Shown: piece after piece, positions 1-4,491 of the stretch
Position numbering within the stretch: the first letter of the stretch is position 1
Layout: every line of letters starts with the position of its first letter
Assembly (NCBI GenBank): GCA_027310735.1
Contig: DAIDAH010000184.1
Span: 1 to 5,391, forward strand
Reading direction: 5' to 3'
DNA from: Methylotenera sp.
GTDB lineage: Bacteria; Pseudomonadota; Gammaproteobacteria; Burkholderiales; Methylophilaceae
DNA length: 5,391 nucleotides
The notes under the pieces: generated by a model
The model's input: the letters and a program-made list of their open reading frames with translations, nothing else
Database searches by the model: none
What the model was told of the DNA's origin: nothing
Made by a program: the position numbers and the translations under genes

Positions 1-1
1 C

Positions 2-1024
2 ATCATTGCCGATGCGCCTGGCCATGAGCAATACACCCGTAATATGGTAACTGCGGCATCAACCGCCAACTTGGCCATCATTTTGATTGATGCGCGTAGA
101 GGCGTACTCACGCAAACACGTCGCCACTCTTACCTCGCCCACTTAGTTGGTATTCCACACATTGTGGTTGCTGTGAACAAGATGGACTTAGTCAATTACG
201 ACCAAGCGGTATATGACAAAATCTGTGCTGACTACTTAGCATTTGCCAACGAAATTGGTCTGGCACAAAGCAAAATTGCGGCTGGCCACGATATTAGCTT
301 TATTCCGATGTCGGCACTTAACGGCGACATGCTGGTAGATCGTTTGGATAGCATGCCTTGGTACACTGGCCCAACAATGATTGAAATACTGGAAGCGACA
401 CCGCCAGCACATTCAGAACATGCTGAACCGTTCCGTTTTCCTGTGCAATTTGTTTGCCGTCCACATGCTTCTGACAATCCAGAGTTACATGACTTCCGTG
501 GCTTTATGGGGCGTATCGAATCAGGTGAAATCTCGGTTGGTGATGCTGTCACTGTATTGCCAAATGGCTATACCTCTAAAGTAAAAGCCATTCAATTAGG
601 TGAAGCGCAATTACAGACGGCAACAACCGAGCAAAGCGTCACCCTGCTTTTAGAGGACGAAATCGACACTTCACGTGGCGACATGATTGTAAAATCAAGC
701 GAAGCGCAAGAACCTGTAAAACAGATTAATGCCTTTGTGTGCTGGTTATCTGAAACACCGATGTCAACAGCGCGCACTTACATCGTGCGCCATACGACAC
801 GTGAATCTAAAGCTAAAGTCGGCTCAATTCAGTACAAAGTAGATGTGAATACATTAGAGCAACAAGCGACTACTGATCTGAAAATGAACGATATTGCACA
901 CGTGACATTCAAATTAGCACAACCGTTGATGGTCGATAGTTATAGTGTCAACCGTGCAACAGGCGCATTCATTATTATTGATGAAAGCACCAATAATACT
1001 GTTGGTGCAGGCATGATTGTTTAA
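2..1024 (+). CDS. cysN: Sulfate adenylyltransferase subunit 1 (CysN), 5'-truncated by window edge
   Basis: CysN is the GTPase subunit of the CysDN ATP sulfurylase. It couples GTP hydrolysis to formation of adenosine 5'-phosphosulfate from sulfate and ATP in cytoplasmic sulfate assimilation. The reading frame is open to the left edge; 340 residues are visible, against about 420-475 in the family, so roughly the first 100 residues (including the P-loop) are outside. The visible part begins in the G3 motif, DAPGHEQYTRNM (fragment residues 4-15), where many CysN have DTPGH. The G4 motif NKMD follows at 59-62 and the G5-like SAL at 104-106. Next come the EF-Tu-like beta-barrel domains, with the DEIDxSRGD stretch typical of CysN, and the characteristic end FIIIDESTNNTVGAGMIV. 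Between RPH and DFRGF there is a short insertion (ASDNPELH region) relative to the E. coli protein as I remember it. CysD would be expected immediately upstream. An internal ATG at 44 is not the true start. Confidence 0.96.
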   Translation: MIADAPGHEQYTRNMVTAASTANLAIILIDARRGVLTQTRRHSYLAHLVGIPHIVVAVNKMDLVNYDQAVYDKICADYLAFANEIGLAQSKIAAGHDISFIPMSALNGDMLVDRLDSMPWYTGPTMIEILEATPPAHSEHAEPFRFPVQFVCRPHASDNPELHDFRGFMGRIESGEISVGDAVTVLPNGYTSKVKAIQLGEAQLQTATTEQSVTLLLEDEIDTSRGDMIVKSSEAQEPVKQINAFVCWLSETPMSTARTYIVRHTTRESKAKVGSIQYKVDVNTLEQQATTDLKMNDIAHVTFKLAQPLMVDSYSVNRATGAFIIIDESTNNTVGAGMIV

Positions 1025-1075
1025 TCTATATCAATACCCTAGATACTCAACCAGACTAAAATCTATTAAAATAAC

Positions 1076-1092
1076 GCTTTAACTTCTAAAGC
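1076..1092 (+). other. Small hairpin in the cysN-fdxA spacer
   Basis: GCTTTA (1076-1081) and TAAAGC (1087-1092) are perfect reverse complements around a 5-nt loop. There is no following T-run, so it is not a standard intrinsic terminator. It ends 5 nt before the GAGGA ribosome binding site of fdxA, so in an RNA it could affect ribosome access or mark the 5' end of the fdxA transcript. A 6-bp AT-rich stem can occur by chance; function is inferred only. Confidence 0.35.
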
Positions 1093-1097
1093 TGTAC

Positions 1098-1102
1098 GAG
1101 GA
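1098..1102 (+). promoter_or_regulatory. Ribosome binding site of fdxA
   Basis: GAGGA lies 7 nt before the ATG at 1110. This is a strong Shine-Dalgarno match at good spacing and fixes the fdxA start. Confidence 0.75.
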
Positions 1103-1109
1103 ATAAAAA

Positions 1110-1433
1110 ATGACTTATGTCGTTACCGAAAACTGTGTTCAATGCAAATATACTGATTGTGTTGATGTTTGCCCTGTCGATTGCTTTGTAGAAGGTCCAA
1201 ACTTCTTAGCCATTAATCCAGACGAATGTATTGATTGCACATTATGTGTAGCAGAGTGCCCAGCTGAAGCGATTTTCGCTGAAGATGACGTTCCAGCAGA
1301 TCAGCAAGAATACATTGCGCTAAACGCTCGTCTAGCTCAAGTATGGCCTGTCATCACAGCGCGCAAAGCACCGTTGGACGATGCTGACGCCATGAATGGC
1401 GTACCAGGTAAACGTGATCTACTGATTGAGTAA
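1110..1433 (+). CDS. fdxA: Ferredoxin FdxA, 7Fe-8S (one [3Fe-4S], one [4Fe-4S])
   Basis: This is a small cytoplasmic electron carrier of the Azotobacter ferredoxin I type. The 107-residue length is normal for FdxA. The cysteine pattern fits the family with the initiator Met counted. C9, C17 and C50 are placed to hold the [3Fe-4S] cluster. C21, C40, C43 and C46 are placed to hold the [4Fe-4S] cluster, C21 being followed by Pro as in CPVDC and the last three forming CIDCTLC. C12 and C25 are the usual extra cysteines. The acidic C-terminal tail (residues 55-107, ending GKRDLLIE) is also typical. The start is set by the GAGGA site 7 nt upstream. The gene is probably monocistronic or read through from cysN, and it ends just before a strong terminator. 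Its redox partner cannot be told from the context, and a direct role in sulfate reduction next to cysN is unproven. Confidence 0.96.
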   Translation: MTYVVTENCVQCKYTDCVDVCPVDCFVEGPNFLAINPDECIDCTLCVAECPAEAIFAEDDVPADQQEYIALNARLAQVWPVITARKAPLDDADAMNGVPGKRDLLIE

Positions 1434-1450
1434 TTCATCAGTTGACCAAC

Positions 1451-1477
1451 AAAAAAGGAGGCCTCGCCTCCTTTTTT
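1451..1477 (+). terminator. Intrinsic terminator after fdxA, bidirectional shape
   Basis: The arm at 1451-1462 (AAAAAAGGAGGC) is the exact reverse complement of 1466-1477 (GCCTCCTTTTTT), around a CTC loop. The GC core GGAGGC/GCCTCC is followed by six Ts, a textbook Rho-independent terminator 17 nt after the fdxA stop. The A-run on the other side makes it symmetrical, so it could also stop transcription coming from the right. Confidence 0.93.
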
Positions 1478-1512
1478 GCTTTAACTGCCATTCACATTAA
1501 TCACAGCAAGCC

Positions 1513-2040
1513 ATGAATCCCCCGCTTAAATTCCTGCAGCACTACCCAACGAGCCTGCAAGATAAAATTCGGCAATTACAAGCGCAAGATAGGCTGGGCG
1601 AGTACATTACGCAACGCTACCCAGAGTCGCACACCATACAAACCGATAAAGCCCTGTATCAATACAGCAATGAAATTAAACAAGAGTTCCTACGTAACGC
1701 GCCAATTTTAGACAAAGTACATTACGACAGTAAACTAGGCATTGATCATCATGCACTAGGCCTAAATACGGCCATTTCGCGCGTGCAAGGCGGTAAGCTA
1801 AAAGCAAAAAAAGAGATCAAAATCTCTTCATTTTTCAAATCGTCACCAGCTGAATTCTTACGCATGATTGTTGTGCACGAACTGGCACATCTGAAAGAGC
1901 GCAACCATGACAAGGCCTTTTACCAAATATGCCAATACATGGAGCCTAACTATCACCAGCTAGAGTTTGATTGCCGCGTGTATTTACTGTGGAAAAGTGA
2001 CACTAAAGCAACTACCCCCACGAACTTACTTCAGGTATAG
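1513..2040 (+). CDS. ygjP: YgjP-type zinc-dependent metallohydrolase (DUF45/WLM-like)
   Basis: The 175-residue protein closely follows E. coli YgjP (about 167 residues) as I remember it. Shared stretches include DKALYQY (46-52), FLRNAP (59-64), ALGL..A.SRVQGGKLKAK, FLRMIVVHELAHLKE and MEPNYHQLEFD (143-153). The zinc site is HELAH at 122-126 with a third histidine at 132 (HExxHxxxxxH); E123 is the likely general base. There is no signal peptide or membrane segment, so it should be cytoplasmic. The family is annotated as M48-like metallopeptidase. The E. coli protein has also been reported as a UTP pyrophosphatase, so the physiological substrate is unsettled. The ATG at 1513 has no clear Shine-Dalgarno sequence but aligns with the family N-terminus. 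The gene begins 35 nt after the fdxA terminator, so it needs its own promoter, and I see no convincing one. Its last 15 bp overlap the convergent EF-hand gene. Confidence 0.9.
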   Translation: MNPPLKFLQHYPTSLQDKIRQLQAQDRLGEYITQRYPESHTIQTDKALYQYSNEIKQEFLRNAPILDKVHYDSKLGIDHHALGLNTAISRVQGGKLKAKKEIKISSFFKSSPAEFLRMIVVHELAHLKERNHDKAFYQICQYMEPNYHQLEFDCRVYLLWKSDTKATTPTNLLQV

Positions 2041-2349
2041 ATCTTTAGCGAATGGCGTGCTACAGCTTTTACCGCGCGCCGAAGCTTCCCATTGATCCAG
2101 CAACTCTTTTTGGTAGTCTTTACCATGCTTTAAAGCCAAAAAAGCACGCACCTCATACACATCAGCAAAACCATTTTTATCGGTATCCATCATTGCTATA
2201 TTATCTTCTACCGAAGGCCCTGTATATTTAGTCTCTTGAACGGTTAGCGCACTCAACACCCCTTCGGCATACACAAATGTAGCAACAGAGTTAAGGCAAC
2301 ACATAATAGATAATTGTAATATCAGCTTTATCGGCTTATATACTCGCAT
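2026..2349 (-). CDS. Small exported protein with a single EF-hand calcium-binding loop
   Basis: This 107-residue protein has no name I can give. Residues 1-28 look like a Sec signal peptide: basic MRVYKPIK, hydrophobic LILQLSIMCCLNSVATF, and likely cleavage after VYA (26-28). The mature part is about 79 residues. DTDKNGFADVYE (55-66) is a canonical 12-residue EF-hand loop, with D1, D3, N5, G6, D9 and E12 all present. Only one loop is visible, so pairing would need a dimer. C96 is the only cysteine outside the signal region. The AAGGA site 5 nt upstream supports the start. The gene lies 67 nt downstream of fumarase on the same strand with no clear terminator between, so co-transcription is possible. 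Its 3' end overlaps ygjP tail to tail. A periplasmic or secreted calcium-binding role is inference; there is no evidence of an enzymatic activity. Confidence 0.8.
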   Translation of the reverse strand: MRVYKPIKLILQLSIMCCLNSVATFVYAEGVLSALTVQETKYTGPSVEDNIAMMDTDKNGFADVYEVRAFLALKHGKDYQKELLDQWEASARGKSCSTPFAKDLYLK

Positions 2350-2354
2350 GGTTT

Positions 2355-2359
2355 TCCTT
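2355..2359 (-). promoter_or_regulatory. Ribosome binding site of the EF-hand gene
   Basis: On the minus strand AAGGA lies 5 nt before the ATG at 2349. It supports translation of this small gene from the annotated start. Confidence 0.65.
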
Positions 2360-2416
2360 AAAAGACTGATGTTAAAACCGCTAGTTTAAGACCAATAGCA
2401 CAATTTACTCTGTGAC

Positions 2417-3961
2417 TTAAAGCACATTATGGATAGGCACTATCTGATGTTGCGCGATTTTTTCTTTCCATTCAGCTGGCCCTGTAATGTGCACTGAAAC
2501 ACCTTGAGCATCTACTGCCACCGTCACCGGCATATCCAGCACGGTAAACTCGTAAATGGCCTCCATCCCTAAATCGGCAAATGCAATCACCTCAGCCTTT
2601 TTAATCGCCTTGCTAACTAAATACGCCGCACCACCCACAGCCGTTAAATATACAGAATGATGCTTAGCAATAGCCTGAATCGCCACATCACCGCGCTCAG
2701 CCTTACCCACCATGCCAATCAAACCAGTTTGGCTGAGCATCAGCTCAGTAAAATCATCCATTCGCGTGGCCGTTGTAGGGCCAGCTGGGCCTACAGCTTC
2801 TTCTCGTACAGGGTCTACAGGCCCCACGTAGTAAATAAAACGATTTGTGAAATCTACCGGCAGTTTCTCACCCGCCGCCAACATTGTAGCAATACGCTTA
2901 TGTGCAGCATCGCGGCCTGTCAGCAACTTGCCACTAAGTAATAACGTTTGTCCAGGCTGCCACTGCTGCATTTCTTGTTTGGTAATGGTATCCAAATTCA
3001 CGCGTAATGCAGCCTCGCTTGGTGCCCAGTTTACTTGTGGCCAATCATCCAGACTCGGCACATCAAGCACTGCGGCACCATTTCCATCCAACTCAAAATG
3101 TACGTGCCGTGTCGCAGCACAATTAGGAATAATTGCCACCGGCAAGCTGGCCGCATGGGTTGGGTAATCCAGAATTTTGACATCCAGCACCGTGGCTAGG
3201 CCGCCCAAACCTTGCGCACCTATACCTAAATTATTCACTTTCTCAAAAATTTCCAACCGCAACTCTTCTACGCGATTACTGGCGCCTTTTGCCTGAAGTT
3301 CGTGCATATCAATCGGTGCCATCAGCGACTCTTTCGCAAGCAACATGGCTTTTTCTGCCGTGCCGCCAATACCGATTCCCAACATGCCCGGAGGACACCA
3401 GCCTGCGCCCATCGTAGGCACAACTTCTAGTATCCAATCCACAATACTGTCATTGGGGTTGAGCATGGCAAGCTTAGCTTTATTTTCAGACCCACCGCCC
3501 TTTGCGGCAAGACTGACTTCAACCTTATCACCAGCCACCAATGACACATGCACCACAGCGGGCGTATTGTCTTTAGTATTTAGGCGCTTGCCAGCAGGAT
3601 CATCCACCACAGAAGCGCGCAATTTATTATCTGCTAACCCATAGGCACGGCGCACGCCTTCATTCACCATTTGCTCTACATTGAGCGAAGCATCCCAAGC
3701 GACTTGCATCCCCACTTTAACGAATGCAACGACAATGCCTGTGTCCTGACAAAGCGGCCGCTTGCCCTCGGCACACATGCGTGAATTCGTTAATATCTGG
3801 GCAATTGCATCCTTAGCTGCTGGCGACTGCTCTGCCTCATATGCCCGACCCAAAGCCTGAATATAGTCTACTGGATGGTAATAAGAAATATATTGCAGCG
3901 CATCGGCAATACTTTGAATAAAATCTTCTTGTTTGATGGTTGTTACCTTGCTGGATTTCAT
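2417..3961 (-). CDS. fumA: Fumarate hydratase class I, single-chain, iron-sulfur (EC 4.2.1.2)
   Basis: This cytoplasmic TCA-cycle enzyme interconverts fumarate and (S)-malate with an oxygen-sensitive [4Fe-4S] cluster. From the ATG at 3961 the protein has 514 residues, close to the usual betaproteobacterial length and shorter than E. coli FumA (about 548). The N-terminal alpha-type domain covers about residues 8-285 and the C-terminal beta-type swivelling domain about 290-505, fused in one chain. Cluster cysteines are C71 in CQDTG, C189 in GWCPPG and C281 in PNCAATRH, at spacings matching the E. coli ligands. Other family signatures are AAKGGGSENK, TGRDAAHKR (348-356) and GPTTATRMD (394-402). 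An in-frame GTG at 3970 would add three residues. I prefer the ATG because family proteins begin near the KVTTIKQEDF stretch. Neither start has a recognisable Shine-Dalgarno sequence. The EF-hand gene follows 67 nt downstream. The symbol is by family; substrate preference (mesaconate, tartrate) cannot be excluded from sequence alone. Confidence 0.95.
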   Translation of the reverse strand: MKSSKVTTIKQEDFIQSIADALQYISYYHPVDYIQALGRAYEAEQSPAAKDAIAQILTNSRMCAEGKRPLCQDTGIVVAFVKVGMQVAWDASLNVEQMVNEGVRRAYGLADNKLRASVVDDPAGKRLNTKDNTPAVVHVSLVAGDKVEVSLAAKGGGSENKAKLAMLNPNDSIVDWILEVVPTMGAGWCPPGMLGIGIGGTAEKAMLLAKESLMAPIDMHELQAKGASNRVEELRLEIFEKVNNLGIGAQGLGGLATVLDVKILDYPTHAASLPVAIIPNCAATRHVHFELDGNGAAVLDVPSLDDWPQVNWAPSEAALRVNLDTITKQEMQQWQPGQTLLLSGKLLTGRDAAHKRIATMLAAGEKLPVDFTNRFIYYVGPVDPVREEAVGPAGPTTATRMDDFTELMLSQTGLIGMVGKAERGDVAIQAIAKHHSVYLTAVGGAAYLVSKAIKKAEVIAFADLGMEAIYEFTVLDMPVTVAVDAQGVSVHITGPAEWKEKIAQHQIVPIHNVL

Positions 3962-3972
3962 GTTCAACACAC

Positions 3973-4001
3973 GCTATAAAAACGACTGATTTTTGATTGA
4001 A
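3973..4001 (-). promoter_or_regulatory. Weak candidate promoter for fumarase
   Basis: On the minus strand TTCAAT (4001-3996) and TATAGC (3978-3973) are separated by exactly 17 bp. The -10 matches 4 of 6 and the -35 3 of 6 consensus bases. Transcription would start near 3966, leaving only about 5 nt before the ATG at 3961, which would fit the lack of a Shine-Dalgarno site. The match is weak and other promoters further upstream are equally possible. Confidence 0.22.
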
Positions 4002-4047
4002 TACTCACTAAAACTTCCTTAATTACTGATTACGTTAACGCCTTGAA

Positions 4048-4137
4048 ATGTATATTACTACGTTAGAGATTGATACTGCAAAAAGCCATTTTCAAGCTAG
4101 AAAACAGTTAGGCCTATGCATGCAAGAAATACACTAG
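4048..4137 (+). pseudogene. Possible IS110/IS1111-family transposase N-terminal relic
   Basis: A 29-codon frame from ATG to TAG begins MYITTLEIDTAKSHFQ and continues ARKQLG. From memory, IS110/IS1111 (DEDD) transposases typically begin with M-x-ITT-[LVI]-G-[IL]-D-x-AK-[SN]-x-FQ, and about a dozen residues later have [LA]RKQL. The relic keeps the ITTL, ID, AKS and FQ positions, including the aspartate that is the first catalytic residue. It has E in place of the usual G, and the stretch between FQ and RKQL appears deleted. It then stops. There is no Shine-Dalgarno sequence. If the match is real, this is a leftover of an insertion sequence; it cannot be functional. The likeness covers only about 20 residues, so chance or a true small peptide remain possible. 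A protein-level search would settle it. Confidence 0.45.
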
Positions 4138-4293
4138 ATTAAGAAAACTGGTTTGCTATTGATATTGTATGGGCTAAGCAGCAAATGAATGTGATTATAT
4201 GAATTACACATGCACTTCAATTTACCATAAACAAATAAGCTCGCACCAATCTGACGCACTAAAATCTGCGTTCCAAACGTTATTTTTATAACC

Positions 4294-4339
4294 TATTGCT
4301 TATATGAAGAAAATAATATTTGGCGTAAATATTGCTTAT
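4294..4339. repeat. 10-bp direct repeat upstream of the EAL gene
   Basis: TATTGCTTAT occurs at 4294-4303 and again at 4330-4339, start to start 36 bp, both on the plus strand and both followed by AT- or G-containing sequence (ATG, GTT). The spacing is between three and four helical turns. The second copy overlaps the right arm of the palindrome at 4315-4333. It could be a pair of regulator sites, but AT-rich repeats of this size are not rare. Confidence 0.4.
4315..4333. promoter_or_regulatory. AT-rich palindrome, operator-like
   Basis: AATATTT (4315-4321) and AAATATT (4327-4333) are perfect inverted repeats around GGCGT. A 19-bp dyad of this shape, about 160 bp before the EAL start codon, fits a dimeric repressor or activator site. 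No specific regulator family can be assigned. Confidence 0.35.
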
Positions 4340-4358
4340 GTTACCGACATCAAAAATA

Positions 4359-4440
4359 ACCATTGTGGCCGCACCCTGTAGCTAGGCTAGCTTCACCTAA
4401 GTCAGGCTACATTAACCGAGCTTTTCAACGGCCAAATGGT
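4359..4440 (+). other. 82-nt nested inverted-repeat element; candidate structured leader RNA
   Basis: The outer stem pairs ACCATT (4359-4364) with AATGGT (4435-4440) and TGGCCG (4366-4371) with CGGCCA (4429-4434): 12 base pairs with only G4365 bulged. Inside, TGTAGC (4377-4382) pairs with GCTACA (4406-4411) and TAGG (4383-4386) with CCTA (4396-4399), a 10-bp stem with a 6-nt bulge (4400-4405) and a 9-nt loop. An alternative inner fold is AGCTAG/CTAGCT at 4380-4392. The element ends 51 nt before the EAL start codon. It does not show the conserved sequences of the GEMM-I or GEMM-II cyclic-di-GMP riboswitches that I know, nor of tRNA. Possible identities are a regulatory 5' leader, an unlinked small RNA, or a palindromic mobile-element remnant. 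The strand is assigned from the neighbouring gene only. Confidence 0.5.
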
Positions 4441-4481
4441 GAATCTATTTTTGTATTGCAATCACAAACAAACGCGTTTAA

Positions 4482-4486
4482 CAGGA
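4482..4486 (+). promoter_or_regulatory. Ribosome binding site of the EAL gene
   Basis: CAGGA lies 5 nt before the ATG at 4492 and supports that start over the next in-frame ATG at 4534. Confidence 0.6.
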
Positions 4487-4491
4487 TTTAC

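Larger units (their letters stand above)
3971..4491. other. Divergent intergenic spacer between fumarase and the EAL gene
   Basis: This AT-rich stretch of about 520 bp has no intact gene that I recognise. It must hold the promoters of both flanking genes, which are divergent. Supported contents, listed separately, are a transposase-like 29-codon relic, a direct repeat with an AT-rich palindrome, and an 82-nt nested inverted-repeat element. Minor palindromes are CGTTAACG (4033-4040), ATTGCAAT (4455-4462) and AAACGCGTTT (4470-4479); the last ends 3 nt before the Shine-Dalgarno sequence of the EAL gene and could be an operator. Positions 4138-4290 show nothing I can name. No tRNA is visible. Confidence 0.7.

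Noticed and set aside
44..46. ATG at 44 as start of the first gene
   Set aside because: The frame continues upstream to the window edge and encodes the conserved G3 motif, so this Met is internal to CysN.
232..552. Minus-strand open frame of 106 codons inside cysN
   Set aside because: It is antisense to a clearly conserved coding region and its translation has no recognisable features.
2350..2416. Terminator between fumarase and the EF-hand gene
   Set aside because: Only weak AT pairing such as CTTAAA with TTTAAG is found; no GC stem followed by a T-run on the minus strand.
2657..3644. Three plus-strand open frames of 94-106 codons inside the fumarase gene
   Set aside because: They are antisense to conserved fumarase motifs, are low in protein-like features and lack ribosome binding sites.
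4144..4200. Second short frame reading FAIDIVWAKQQMNVII, faintly like the start of another DEDD transposase
   Set aside because: Only the ID and K spacing agrees, there is no start codon context, and the likeness is within chance for an AT-rich spacer.
4326..4350. Sigma-28-like promoter, TAAA followed by ACCGACAT, before the EAL gene
   Set aside because: The gap between the two boxes is 13 nt instead of about 15 and the -10 matches poorly beyond CCGA. It would start near the structured element, which is attractive but not enough to support it.
4359..4440. GEMM-type cyclic-di-GMP riboswitch
   Set aside because: The GEMM-I and GEMM-II conserved sequence blocks that I know were not found on either strand, so the element cannot be named as one.
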